Numbered from the stretch's first letter, positions 15,202-24,136 are shown. The stretch is 64,000 nucleotides of DNA from Aquabacter cavernae (GCF_003993795.1 NZ_RWKV01000017.1:124001-188000), one strand, 5' to 3'. Notes: generated by a model from the sequence alone, not told the origin. Numbers and translations are program-made.

Positions 15202-16067
15202 AAGGCGATCTTTGTTCGAAACTCGCGCGCGACGGCAGATAGATTCAAGAAGGCAGACGTGCTGTATGGCTTATTGCTTTGCCACACAAACCCCGAGCCG
15301 CCCTCCGGTTCCCCAAACGCCTTATACCATTTGAGCGTACTGGCGAGGCAGTACGGCGCATATTTTCCGTCGGCGCGAATGGTCGCCTCCTCGGACGATG
15401 TTCCGGTTCGCCCGGTTGAATTAAATAGGATTAGGGGCTCAGGAGCCTTCGTCCCCGCCTTTTTAGCCTTCATAAACTCCATCATCAGACCTATACCGCG
15501 TACCGCATATTTTTGCGGGACAACGGGGATCAGAGCAAAATCCGAATTGGTCAATGACGTTTTCGTAAAAAGAGATCCAGCGGGATGGCAGTCAATCATA
15601 ATAAGATCATAGTGAAGTCGGCACTCACCTATGAATTTCTCAAACCTCTCTTCAATTGGTTTGGTATTGGTAGTTGCTTGACCTAGCGCGACGTACATCA
15701 AATTTAGTGTAGATGGCACAATATCTAATTTGGCACCAGTGTGATGCGCAAATACATTTGTGACAAGAGAAGATACGCTAGGTGGCGAATGATTTCCAGA
15801 TACTTGTAATTGATAGGGGTTCAGTGCGGTTCCACTATCCATTAGAATGGCTAGCGTTGTTTTATACTTTTTTTCTAGAGCAAAATATTCCTTGGGCGGT
15901 ATGTAGGCTTGGGACAGGTTGAACTGAGGGTCGTAATCGATCATCAGCACGCGTAAAGCTGGCCGACCTCCGACGTTGTACCGCGCTAACAGGCCTGCGA
16001 GATTTAGGGTAACCGTTGTTTTTCCGACTCCCCCTTTCATATTCATCACAGTAACAACCGCCGACAT
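15198..16067 (-). CDS. ParA/MinD-family ATPase, first gene of a three-gene cassette
   Basis: A 289-residue P-loop ATPase with a deviant Walker A (MKGGVGKTT, residues 10-18), the Walker A' strand LMIDYDPQFNLSQ, and a Walker B-like LIMIDCHPAG. I start at the ATG at 16067, which has GGGAGGG seven bases upstream and puts the Walker A at the usual distance; an upstream ATG at 16121 adds 18 unlikely residues. No ParB or parS-like site is adjacent. Instead two small proteins follow with overlapping or near-overlapping genes, so a simple partition role is doubtful. AT-rich composition marks the operon as acquired. Confidence 0.85.
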   Translation of the reverse strand: MSAVVTVMNMKGGVGKTTVTLNLAGLLARYNVGGRPALRVLMIDYDPQFNLSQAYIPPKEYFALEKKYKTTLAILMDSGTALNPYQLQVSGNHSPPSVSSLVTNVFAHHTGAKLDIVPSTLNLMYVALGQATTNTKPIEERFEKFIGECRLHYDLIMIDCHPAGSLFTKTSLTNSDFALIPVVPQKYAVRGIGLMMEFMKAKKAGTKAPEPLILFNSTGRTGTSSEEATIRADGKYAPYCLASTLKWYKAFGEPEGGSGFVWQSNKPYSTSAFLNLSAVAREFRTKIAL

Positions 16068-16347
16068 AGTTTGCCCTCCCCGAGCGACCGCATCTTCGAG
16101 AGATGAGGTAGGTGCGAACAACAGATATCGCGCTCAACACCTAGCGGAACCCCCAAAGCCCCAAAAGTACCTCCCGTACTAAGGCCTATTTTTCCTAAGC
16201 GTGCAACTTCTGCGGCCGCCCTCTGCGGCATTGCCACCTGTGGGGGCTGAGGTCGTGGAAAGAGAACGATCACAGCAATTGACGTGGAGGCTCCGCGCAG
16301 GGGAGCTGCGCTAAGGACATTTTGAAATCAGCAGTATTTTCATATTG

Positions 16348-16668
16348 TTAGCTGGGGCAGTAGAGCGCGAAAGGAATACGAACTGGGCTCTCACTAGTAC
16401 TGATCAGCCATACTGAAATTCGCATCCTAGAGAGCCGCGGCGAAGACGTAGTTCTCACTTTTATCAACGTCGGTGCGCCATTCCGGTCCCAAACCGTCAA
16501 CGCTTGGTTGGTTGGGCCGAGTTTCCGAAACAGTTCCGAGCAGGACACCTCATCGCCGCGCGCGAGAAGCGCTTGCGTTGCATCGTCCTTCTCTGGATCG
16601 AAGGGCCCTGCTGATCCGTGGTCGGAATTCAAGAAATCACGCCACTCCCGGACCCGGAAAATGCCCAC
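16348..16668 (-). CDS. small uncharacterised protein, possibly a remnant
   Basis: A 106-codon frame from a GTG at 16668 (MGIFRVREWRDFLNSDHGSA..., ending PVRIPFALYCPS). The sequence is globular-looking with mixed strands, and codons up to the preceding stop also read sensibly (GLCDQAFG), so the 5' end may be truncated. No family is recognised, and it stands alone between the ParA cassette and the chromosomal cluster. Confidence 0.3.
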   Translation of the reverse strand: MGIFRVREWRDFLNSDHGSAGPFDPEKDDATQALLARGDEVSCSELFRKLGPTNQALTVWDRNGAPTLIKVRTTSSPRLSRMRISVWLISTSESPVRIPFALYCPS

Positions 16669-16992
16669 GCCGAATGCCTGGTCGCAGAGCCCGGTTCACG
16701 GCCCGCGACAGGTTGCGTCAGCCCAAAGCGTGGTGGCCGAGCATGTGGGTTCGGCCCTCATGGCGTGCCTTGCCTCCGTGAGGGACGCACGGACATGAGG
16801 CGTGGCGCCATCGGATGAGACCTGCGCGCCAGCTTATCCGCAGATCAGCAAGAGATTGAAAGCCCTCTCTCCCGGATCGGGCGTTGCCAATGCCGCCCGC
16901 TGCCGGTTCTGCAGGCAAACGGCGGTAGCGCGTCGCCGCACCCGCAGCGACGCGCCACCCGAGGCGTCATGGGCGCCCGAGGGCGCCGCGCC
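16669..16992. other. intergenic junction between the remnant island and the catabolic cluster
   Basis: A 324-bp stretch with no convincing gene, tRNA or repeat. The shift from AT-rich island DNA to uniform GC-rich chromosome happens here. I compared it by eye with the tRNA-Arg 3' end and found no duplicated attachment site. Confidence 0.3.
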
Positions 16993-17976
16993 TCAAGGCA
17001 CCAGGACGATGGCTCCCGTGGTGCGCCGTGCCTCCATGCTTTCATGGACGGAACGGACATCATCCAGGGACGCGGTCAGGCCGATGGCGGGGGTGATCAG
17101 GCCGCGCGCGATGGCATCGAACACGCCCTCGGTGAGCGCCGCGATGTCTGCGGGCGTGCGGGTGAAAGTGGCGAGCGTCGGCTTCGCCAGGAAGAGGGAT
17201 CCCTTCGCGGCGAGGACACCCAGATCGAGCGGCGGGACCGGGCCGCTGGCCTGGCCGAAATTCACCATCAGGCCGAGCGGCTTCAGGCAATCCAGGGACG
17301 TGTCGAACGTGTCGCGGCCCACGGAATCGAACACCGCGTCTACCCCCGCGCCGCCGGTGAAGCCGCGCGCCGCCTCGGCGAAGTTTTCCGCCCGGTAGTT
17401 CACCACCAGATCGCAGCCGGCCGCCCGCGCCACCTCCTTCTTTTCATCGGACCCCACCACGCCGATGACGCGCACGCCGAGGCGGCTCGCCCATTGGCAC
17501 AGGAGCTGGCCGACGCCGCCGGCCGCCGCATGCACCACGATGCTCGCCCCCACCTGGGCGGGCCAGATGCGGGTGAGGAGATAGAAGGCGGTGGCACCCT
17601 TCACGAGCGATGCGGCCGCCTGCCGGTCGTCCACCGCGTCGGGAATGGGCACGAGGCGCCATGCGGGCACGAGGCGGCGCTCCGCATAGGCACCGAGGAA
17701 ATTCCAGTAGGCCACACGCTGGCCCGGCTTCAGGCCCTCCACGTCCGGCCCCACCGCCTCCACCACGCCTGCGGCCTCCACGCCGAGGGTGGCGGGGCGC
17801 GGGATGGCATATTGCCCGGCGGTGCTGGAGCGGTGGTAGATGTCGACGAGATTGACCCCGATGGCCGTGTGCCGGACCAGAACCTCGCCCGGCCCCGGCG
17901 CGGGCACATCCACCGTCTCGATGGTCAGCACGTCAGGGCCGCCTGCGGCGTGAACCCGAACAACTTTCGATTTCAT
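16993..17976 (-). CDS. zinc-type alcohol dehydrogenase superfamily / NADPH:quinone oxidoreductase
   Basis: A 327-residue medium-chain reductase of the quinone-oxidoreductase subgroup, reducing quinones or enones with NADPH. N-terminal GroES-like domain (residues 1-125; PGPGEVLVRHTAIGVNLVDIYHR), then a Rossmann domain with VVHAAAGGVGQLLCQWA (about 147-163) as the nucleotide-binding loop. The catalytic and structural zinc cysteines of true alcohol dehydrogenases are absent, as in this subgroup. It is the last gene of the minus-strand cluster (79 bp after the HIBADH-like gene); a link to valine catabolism is only by position. Confidence 0.88.
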   Translation of the reverse strand: MKSKVVRVHAAGGPDVLTIETVDVPAPGPGEVLVRHTAIGVNLVDIYHRSSTAGQYAIPRPATLGVEAAGVVEAVGPDVEGLKPGQRVAYWNFLGAYAERRLVPAWRLVPIPDAVDDRQAAASLVKGATAFYLLTRIWPAQVGASIVVHAAAGGVGQLLCQWASRLGVRVIGVVGSDEKKEVARAAGCDLVVNYRAENFAEAARGFTGGAGVDAVFDSVGRDTFDTSLDCLKPLGLMVNFGQASGPVPPLDLGVLAAKGSLFLAKPTLATFTRTPADIAALTEGVFDAIARGLITPAIGLTASLDDVRSVHESMEARRTTGAIVLVP

Positions 17977-18055
17977 TGGTCATCCCCGTGTGCAGGTGCG
18001 CGCCGCCGGCCCTCAGCCGTCCGGCGCGGGATGTGGGAAGGCCGGACCCCAGGGG

Positions 18056-18943
18056 TCAGCGGCCGGAGATCATCTTGAAGACATAGCTGAAATCGCGGTC
18101 GCCATGGCCGTTGGCCACGAGCATCTGGTAGATGGCGGCGGCCGTGCCTGCCAGCGGCGTCGCCGCCGAGGCGGCGGTCGCCGCCTCCTGGGACAGGCGC
18201 ATGTCCTTCAGCATCATGTGGCCCGAGAAGCCGGGGGCATAGTCCCGGCTGGCGGGGGATGTGGGGAGCGGGCCGGGCACGGGGCAGTAATGCTCCAGCG
18301 CCCAGCAATTGCCGGACGAGCCCAGCATCACGTCCCGCACCACGGTGGGATCGAGGCCGAGCCGATCGGCAAGCGTGAAGACCTCCGAGATCGCCACCAT
18401 GCTGATGCCGGTCATCATGTTGTTGCAGATTTTCAGCGCCTGCCCCGCACCGCTCTCGCCGATATGGAAGAAGCGGTGGCCCATGGCCTCCAGCACCGGA
18501 ACGGCGCGCGCATAGCCCTCCGCCGTGCCGCCCACCATGAAGGTGAGCCGCCCGGCCTCGGCCGCCGGCACGGCGCCGGAGACCGGCGCGTCCACCATGG
18601 TGAAGCCCGCCTCGGCCGCCGCGCGCGAGACGGCGCGGGTGCTTTCGATGTCGATGGTGGAGCTGTCGATGAGCAGGGCGGCGGCCGGAGCGTGCGCGAA
18701 CACGCCGCCGGGGCCTTCATAGACCGCCCGCACATGCCGCCCCGTGGGCAGCATGGTGAGCACGCAATCCGCCGCGCGGACCGCATCTCCGATATCCGTC
18801 GCCGCCCGGCCACCGAGCTGTTCGAGGGCGGCGCGCCGCTCCGGCGAGAGGTCGAAGCCGGACACGGCATGGCCGGCCTGGATGAGATGGCGGCACATGG
18901 GATGGCCCATATTGCCGAGCCCGATGAATGCAATGTTTGCCAC
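18056..18943 (-). CDS. 3-hydroxyisobutyrate dehydrogenase-family oxidoreductase (first paralogue)
   Basis: A 295-residue beta-hydroxyacid dehydrogenase. It has the N-terminal dinucleotide fold GLGNMGHPM (7-15), the substrate-binding signature DAPVSGAVPAAEAG (about 119-132) and the catalytic-lysine segment GAGQALKICNN (about 166-176). It resembles the second family member at 22014-22907 in the same cluster, but differs in its C-terminal substrate region (HMMLKDMRLSQEA versus ALMLKDLGLALDN), so it may reduce or oxidise a related hydroxyacid. It lies about 200 bp beyond the solute-binding protein stop, separated from it by a 14-bp repeat array and a hairpin. Confidence 0.88.
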   Translation of the reverse strand: MANIAFIGLGNMGHPMCRHLIQAGHAVSGFDLSPERRAALEQLGGRAATDIGDAVRAADCVLTMLPTGRHVRAVYEGPGGVFAHAPAAALLIDSSTIDIESTRAVSRAAAEAGFTMVDAPVSGAVPAAEAGRLTFMVGGTAEGYARAVPVLEAMGHRFFHIGESGAGQALKICNNMMTGISMVAISEVFTLADRLGLDPTVVRDVMLGSSGNCWALEHYCPVPGPLPTSPASRDYAPGFSGHMMLKDMRLSQEAATAASAATPLAGTAAAIYQMLVANGHGDRDFSYVFKMISGR

Positions 18944-19020
18944 GGCGCTTCCCCGTTCCGGCGCGACGTATCCCCGGCCTGCGGCGGAGGGTCCATGGCG
19001 CCTGTTGGTGTCTCCCTGTC

Positions 19021-19055
19021 TTCCCTCCGGCCGGCACGAGACCGGCCGGAGGGAA
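19021..19055. terminator. perfect 14-bp hairpin between livK-type and HIBADH genes
   Basis: TTCCCTCCGGCCGG (19021-19034), a 7-nt loop, and its exact complement (19042-19055). It lies beyond the solute-binding protein stop on the minus strand. Neither side has a long T-run, so it may instead be an mRNA-stabilising or partial termination structure that shields the upstream message. Confidence 0.45.
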
Positions 19056-19070
19056 GCCTTGCTTCCGGGC

Positions 19071-19149
19071 CTACTTGGCCAGTCCTACTTGGCCAGCCCT
19101 ACTTGGCCAGCCCTACTTGGCCAGCCCTACTTGGCCAGCCCTACTTGGC
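19071..19149. repeat. 14-bp tandem repeat starting inside a stop codon
   Basis: Five units of CTACTTGGCCAGYC (19071-19084, 19085-19098, 19099-19112, 19113-19126, 19127-19140), then a partial unit CTACTTGGC (19141-19149). The partial unit is the end of the solute-binding protein gene: CTA is its stop codon (TAG on the minus strand). Only the outermost unit differs (AGTC for AGCC). The last codons of the gene have therefore been duplicated outward. Array length is probably variable between strains. Confidence 0.9.
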
Positions 19150-20361
19150 GGTGGCCTTGGCTTCCTTCACCAGGGGGCACTTGGAGGCGGAGAGGGGCGC
19201 GGCGGTGTCGCCATCGGGGATCTTGTCGAGGACCTTGAAATAGTCCCACGCGCCCTTGGATTCGGCGGGGGTCTTCACCTCCACCAGATACATGTCCGTG
19301 ACCATGCGGCCATCGGGACGGATGCGGCCGTTGGGGGCGTAGGCGTCGTGGACGGGCGTCGCGCGCATCTTCTCGGCGACCGTCGTGCCGTTGTCGGTGC
19401 CCGCGGCGGCGATGGCCTGGAGATAATGGAGCACGGCGGAATAGGTCGCCGCCTGCACCACGCCCGGCATGCGCTTGGTGCGCTCATAGAAGCGCTGGGA
19501 GAAGGCGCGGGTCTCGGCATTGTGGTCCCAGTAGAACGGGGTGGTCACGATGAGGCCCTGCGCCGCCTTGAGGCCCAGCGCGTGCACGTCGCTGATCACC
19601 ACCGCGAGGCCCGCGAGCTTCTGCCCGCCCGCCGCGATGCCGAACTCGCCCGCCTGCTTGATGGCGTTGATGGTGTCCATGCCGCCGTTCGCCAGGGCGA
19701 CGATCTGCGCCTTGGAGCTTTGCGCGCGCAGCAGGAAGGAGGAGAAGTCGGCGGCGCCCAGCGGCGCCTTCACCTGCCCCACGATCTTGCCGCCCTTCGC
19801 CGTGACCACGCGGTCCAGCTCGGCGGTCATGGCGGCGCCGAAGGCATAGTCGGCGGCGAGGATGAACCAGTCCTTCTCATTGCGCTGGAGCAGCGCCGAG
19901 GCGGTGCCCACGGACTGGGAGAAGGTGTCCCATCCCCAGTGGAAGCCGGTGGGCGAGCAGCTTTCGTTGGAGAGCGCCGTGGTCAGCGGGGCGGTCATCA
20001 GCGTGATCTTGCCGAGGTCCTTGCCCATCGTGTTGACGGCAATGGCGACCGCCGAATTCGTCAGGTCGGCGATGGCGTCCACGCCTTCCGCCTCGAACCA
20101 TTGCTTGGCGATGGAGGAGGCCACGTCCACCTTGCTCTGGTGGTCGGCGGAGACGATCTCCACCTTGATGCTCTTGTTCTTCGCGTTGAAGTCCTCGGCC
20201 GCCATGCGCGCGGCATCCACGGAGGTCCGGCCGCCGAAATCGGCATAGACGCCGGACTGGTCGTTCAAGACGCCGATCTTGACCACGCCGCCCGAAATAT
20301 CCGCCGCATGACACAGCGACGCGGACGCAAGGAGAGCGGCAAGGGAAGTCATTATTTTCAT
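19141..20361 (-). CDS. branched-chain amino acid-type ABC transporter solute-binding protein
   Basis: A 406-residue periplasmic protein of the Peripla_BP_6/LivK family. It has a signal peptide (MKIMTSLAALLASASLCHA, cleavage near residue 19) and then the family start GGVVKIGVLNDQSGVYADFGG. No permease or ATPase genes are adjacent, so it is an orphan that must share a transporter. It lies between methylmalonate-semialdehyde dehydrogenase and a HIBADH paralogue, suggesting uptake of a branched-chain acid or related substrate; this is inference. Its stop codon is the first part of the 14-bp repeat array. Confidence 0.9.
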   Translation of the reverse strand: MKIMTSLAALLASASLCHAADISGGVVKIGVLNDQSGVYADFGGRTSVDAARMAAEDFNAKNKSIKVEIVSADHQSKVDVASSIAKQWFEAEGVDAIADLTNSAVAIAVNTMGKDLGKITLMTAPLTTALSNESCSPTGFHWGWDTFSQSVGTASALLQRNEKDWFILAADYAFGAAMTAELDRVVTAKGGKIVGQVKAPLGAADFSSFLLRAQSSKAQIVALANGGMDTINAIKQAGEFGIAAGGQKLAGLAVVISDVHALGLKAAQGLIVTTPFYWDHNAETRAFSQRFYERTKRMPGVVQAATYSAVLHYLQAIAAAGTDNGTTVAEKMRATPVHDAYAPNGRIRPDGRMVTDMYLVEVKTPAESKGAWDYFKVLDKIPDGDTAAPLSASKCPLVKEAKATAK

Positions 20362-20396
20362 GGCGTTCCTCCAGTTATATTTGTTGGTCTTTATGG

Positions 20397-20424
20397 GTCC
20401 TCACGTCCTTTGGTCCGTGAGGAC
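20397..20424. terminator. hairpin between mmsA and the solute-binding protein gene
   Basis: GTCCTCACG (20397-20405) and CGTGAGGAC (20416-20424), a 9-bp stem with a 10-nt loop in the 120-bp gap after mmsA on the minus strand. No T-run follows, so it may only attenuate transcription into the transporter gene. Confidence 0.3.
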
Positions 20425-20481
20425 GGGAGGGACGCGCACGCATCCCTCCCCGGTTCGGCCGCCGGTTCGGCGGGCGCGAGG

Positions 20482-21981
20482 TCAGTCGTTGCTGGGGAAG
20501 GCGAGCGAGAGCGCGCGCTCCTGCTCCGCGTCCGGCTCCGGCCAGCGCTGGGAGATGGTCTTCATCTTGGTGTAGAAGCGCGCCGCGTCGGGGCCGAACA
20601 TGTGGGCGTCGCCGAACTTCGAGCGGCGCAGGCCACCGAAATTGTGGTAGCCCACCGGCACCGGGACGGGGACGTTGACGCCCTGCATGCCCGCTTCCAC
20701 GTCCATGTAGAAGCGCTGCGCCGAGCGGCCGTTGCGGGTGAAGATGACCGCGCCGTTGCCGTATTCGTGGGCGTTCACCAGCTCGATGGCGTCATCGAGC
20801 GAGGCGACGCGCATGATGCCGCGCACCGGGCCGAAAATCTCTTCCTTCCACATCTGCATGTCGGCGGTGACGTTATCCACCAGCGAGGCACCCACATAGA
20901 AGCCGTTGAGGCCCGCGCCCGCATTGCGGCCGTCCACCACCAATTCCGCGCCCTCGTCCACCGCGCGCTGGATGGCGGTCTCCACCGTCGCCTTGGCGGC
21001 GGCGGTGACCACGGGGCCGAAATCGGCGGTCTTGTCGTCATAGGAGCCGACGCGCAGCTTCTCCACCATGGGCACGATGAGCGCACGCAGCCGGTCCGCC
21101 GTCTGGTCGCCCACCGCCACCAGCAGCGAGATGGCCATGCAACGCTGGCTCGCCGAGCCGTATCCGGCGCTGACGAAGGCAGTGGCCGCCGCTTCGAGGT
21201 CGGCGTCGGGCATCACCACCATGTGGTTCTTGCCGCCCGTATAGGCCGCCACGCGCTTATTATGGGCGCAGCCCTTCTGGTAGATGTATTCGCCGACGCG
21301 GGTGGAGCCCACGAAGCTGATGGCCGGCACGCTGGGATGCTCCAGCAGCGCGTCCACCACCTCGGCATCGCCATTCACCACGTTCCACACGCCGTCCGGC
21401 AGGCCCGCCTGCTTCCACAGGTCGCTCACGAAGGCCGTGGCGCCGGGCACGCGCTCGGACGGCTTCACGATCACCGAATTGCCCACCGCCACCGCCATGG
21501 AGCCCATCATGATGGGCACCATCACCGGGAAGTTGAACGGCGCGATGCAGCCCACCACGCCCACCGGCTGGCGGATGGAGAAGGTGTCGATGCCGCCGCC
21601 CACATTGATGGAATATTCGCCCTTCGTGACCTGCGGGGCATTGGTGGCGAATTCCAGCGCCTCGATGGCCCGGCCGATCTCGCCCTTGGCGTCGTCGATG
21701 GTCTTGCCGTGCTCCAGGCCGATGATCTTGGCCAGCGCCTCGGTCTGGCCGATCACCAGCTCGCGCATCTTGAAGATGACCTGCAGGCGGCGGGCATGGG
21801 ACTGGCGCGCCCAGGCGCGGCCGGCCGCGACGGCGACCTTGGCCACCGCGTCCACCGTCTCGCGGTTGGCATAGTGGCAGCGATAGATCTCCTCGCCCGT
21901 GGAGGGGTTGAAGACGGGGCCGGAGCGGGTGCCGGAACCGGCGCTGAACACGCCGCCGATATAGTGGTCGATGCCGTACAT
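20482..21981 (-). CDS. mmsA: CoA-acylating methylmalonate-semialdehyde dehydrogenase
   Basis: Converts methylmalonate semialdehyde to propionyl-CoA (and malonate semialdehyde to acetyl-CoA) with NAD and CoA, at the end of valine degradation. The 499-residue length is normal. Asn150 in PFNFP and Cys281 in SASQRCMA are the catalytic residues. The usual general-base glutamate is absent (AYTGGKNH at 246-253), as in the CoA-dependent branch. It starts 32 bp after the mmsB stop, so the two are co-transcribed under the divergent LysR regulator. Confidence 0.95.
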   Translation of the reverse strand: MYGIDHYIGGVFSAGSGTRSGPVFNPSTGEEIYRCHYANRETVDAVAKVAVAAGRAWARQSHARRLQVIFKMRELVIGQTEALAKIIGLEHGKTIDDAKGEIGRAIEALEFATNAPQVTKGEYSINVGGGIDTFSIRQPVGVVGCIAPFNFPVMVPIMMGSMAVAVGNSVIVKPSERVPGATAFVSDLWKQAGLPDGVWNVVNGDAEVVDALLEHPSVPAISFVGSTRVGEYIYQKGCAHNKRVAAYTGGKNHMVVMPDADLEAAATAFVSAGYGSASQRCMAISLLVAVGDQTADRLRALIVPMVEKLRVGSYDDKTADFGPVVTAAAKATVETAIQRAVDEGAELVVDGRNAGAGLNGFYVGASLVDNVTADMQMWKEEIFGPVRGIMRVASLDDAIELVNAHEYGNGAVIFTRNGRSAQRFYMDVEAGMQGVNVPVPVPVGYHNFGGLRRSKFGDAHMFGPDAARFYTKMKTISQRWPEPDAEQERALSLAFPSND

Positions 21982-22013
21982 GAAGGGAACTCCTTGGGAT
22001 TTCGGCGAGCCGG

Positions 22014-22907
22014 TCAGGCGTTGCGCGTGTAGAGGGTCTGGATGCAGGAGAAGTCCAAGGCGGGCGCGCCCTCTTCCTTGGAGCGCAGGGCGTAGAGGTT
22101 CTGGGCGAGCGCCCCCATGGGCGCGGCGGCGCCGTGCGCGCGGGCATTGTCGAGGGCGAGGCCGAGATCCTTCAGCATCAGGGCCAGCTGGAAGCCCGCC
22201 GCATAGCCCTTGCTCGAAGGGGAATCCGGCAGCACGTTCGGCCAGGGATGCCAGCGCTCCAGGAAGAAATTCCCGCCGGAACTCTTCTGCATGATGCTGG
22301 TGAGAACGGCCGGGTCGAGCCCGTTGCGGGCGCCCAGCTCCATCACCTCGGCAGTCCCGGCCATGGCGATGGCCGCGAGCATGTTGTTGCAGATCTTGGC
22401 CGCCTGCCCCGCGCCGTTTCCACCCGCATGGACGATGAAGCGGCCCATCTGCTCCAGCACCGGCCGCACGCGGGCGAGCGCATCCTCAGTGCCGCCCACC
22501 ATGAAGCTGAGCGTGCCCTCGGCGGCACGCAGCACACCGCCGGACACCGGCGCATCCAGCATGGCGAAGCCCGCCTCCTGCGCGGCGGCGGCGAGGGTGC
22601 GCGCCGTCTCCGGGGCGATGGTGGAGCAGTCCACCAGCAGCGGTCGGCCCTGGAGGGTCGCGAGCAGCCCTTCGGCGCCGAGATAGAGGTCCGCGACCAC
22701 CTTGCCGTTGGGCACCATGGTGATGACGAGGTCCGCCCCCTCGGCGGCGGCGCGCGGGCTTTCCGCCGCCTGCGCGCCCTCGGCGGCGAGGCGCTGCACC
22801 GTCTCGACCGAAAGGTCGAACGCATGGACCTCGTGACCGGCGCGCACGAGGTTGGCCGCCATCGGAAATCCCATGTTTCCGAGGCCAATGAAGGCAATCC
22901 TGGACAT
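22014..22907 (-). CDS. mmsB: 3-hydroxyisobutyrate dehydrogenase (second paralogue)
   Basis: Oxidises 3-hydroxyisobutyrate to methylmalonate semialdehyde, the substrate of the adjacent mmsA. The 297-residue protein has MSRIAFIGLGNMGFPMA at the N-terminus, the substrate signature DAPVSGGVLRAAEGTLSF, the lysine segment GAGQAAKICNNM, and the C-terminal KGYAAGFQLALMLKDLGLA. The ATG at 22907 has GGGGAG upstream and gives the family N-terminus; an extension to 22934 adds nine residues without support. It heads the minus-strand operon, diverging from a LysR gene. Confidence 0.93.
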   Translation of the reverse strand: MSRIAFIGLGNMGFPMAANLVRAGHEVHAFDLSVETVQRLAAEGAQAAESPRAAAEGADLVITMVPNGKVVADLYLGAEGLLATLQGRPLLVDCSTIAPETARTLAAAAQEAGFAMLDAPVSGGVLRAAEGTLSFMVGGTEDALARVRPVLEQMGRFIVHAGGNGAGQAAKICNNMLAAIAMAGTAEVMELGARNGLDPAVLTSIMQKSSGGNFFLERWHPWPNVLPDSPSSKGYAAGFQLALMLKDLGLALDNARAHGAAAPMGALAQNLYALRSKEEGAPALDFSCIQTLYTRNA

Positions 22908-23097
22908 TGATACGCACTCCCCGGGCCCGTCCATTCTCCACCTCCGCCCATGGCTTCGGCTTGAGCGTCACTGCGGTTTTCGCGGCGCGCTCGGGGATCG
23001 GTGCCCTCAGGGAAATTGGTAACACGCAGGTCGCGGGCTTGAACCCACGCTCCACGCAAGGCTACTGTTCAAAAATGCACAAGGACGACGGACGCCG

Positions 23098-23985
23098 ATG
23101 GAATGGGATGATCTGAGGTTCTTCCTGGAGCTGGCGCGCACCCGCACCCTGGCGGAGGCCGCGCGGCGGCTGGACGTGCAGCACACCACCGTTTCCCGCC
23201 GCATCCAGCGCCTGGAAGTGGCCATCGGCGCCCCCTTGTTCACCCGCACGCCCTCCGGCCACGACCTGACGCGGCGCGGGCAGAACCTGATGGCGGAGGC
23301 CCAGGCCATCGAGGACCTGTTCCTCGGCATCGACGGCGAGCAGAGCGCGCCTACGGAATCCGTGTCCGGCATCGTTCGCGTGGGCTGCACGGAGGGTTAC
23401 GGCGTGGGCGTTCTCCCCATGGACATGGACAAGCTGCGCGCCCGCCATCCGAACCTGCGCGTGGACCTGATCGTCATGCCCCGCCCCATCCTCCTCGCGC
23501 GCAACGAGGCGGACATCGTCATCACCATCGACCGGCCGGGGCGCGGCCCGTATCTCATCACCAAGCTCTACGACTACACCTTGCGGCTCTACGCGGCCCG
23601 CTCCTACCTGGAGGCGAACCCACCCATCCGGAGCCTCCAGGACCTGCGGGATCACCATTACGTGAGCTATATCGAGGAGACCGGCCCGGCGAAGGGGTTG
23701 CCGGTCATCTGGGAGATGGTGCCCTCCAACCATCCGGGCATCCGCAGCACCAGCGTCTTCTCGCAGATGGCCATCGTCGCTTCCGGCGGCGGCATCGCCA
23801 TCCTCCCGTCCTATCTGGTGCGCGACCGGCCGGAATTCACCCCGGTCCTGGGCGGCGAGGTGAGCTTCCAGCGCACCTACTGGATGATGATGCCGGTGGA
23901 ACTGAAGCGCATCGCCCGCGTGCAGGCGGTCTGGCAGTTCCTGAAGCGCACCAACAAGGAGCACAGCCAGCGGCTCATCATGTAG
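23098..23985 (+). CDS. LysR-family transcriptional regulator
   Basis: A 295-residue regulator with an N-terminal winged helix-turn-helix (MEWDDLRFFLELARTRTLAEAARRLDVQHTTVSRRIQRLE) and a periplasmic-binding-like co-inducer domain. It diverges from mmsB across a 190-bp gap, the standard arrangement for a LysR protein controlling the neighbouring operon and itself. A hydroxyacid or branched-chain intermediate as inducer is an inference. I could not identify an unambiguous T-N11-A box by eye. Confidence 0.92.
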   Translation: MEWDDLRFFLELARTRTLAEAARRLDVQHTTVSRRIQRLEVAIGAPLFTRTPSGHDLTRRGQNLMAEAQAIEDLFLGIDGEQSAPTESVSGIVRVGCTEGYGVGVLPMDMDKLRARHPNLRVDLIVMPRPILLARNEADIVITIDRPGRGPYLITKLYDYTLRLYAARSYLEANPPIRSLQDLRDHHYVSYIEETGPAKGLPVIWEMVPSNHPGIRSTSVFSQMAIVASGGGIAILPSYLVRDRPEFTPVLGGEVSFQRTYWMMMPVELKRIARVQAVWQFLKRTNKEHSQRLIM

Positions 23986-24136
23986 GCGCCAGCGGGAGGG
24001 CGTTAGGTCCGTCTCTTCGCGAAGAGAAAGCAGGAGCATCACTGGCCCGCAATGCAGGCCGCGTCGGCATTCCAGATCACGCCGACGGCTCTGCCCACCT
24101 CGATGGCGGCCCGCCATCGCCCACGCGGCGCGCAGG

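Noticed and set aside
19071-19149. CRISPR-like repeat array
   Set aside because: Units are 14 bp, directly abutting with no spacers, and derive from the end of a coding gene.
18928-22032. A 1,034-codon plus-strand open frame opposite the solute-binding protein, mmsA and mmsB genes
   Set aside because: His/Arg/Gly-rich composition typical of the antisense of GC-rich genes; the minus strand carries recognisable full-length enzymes.
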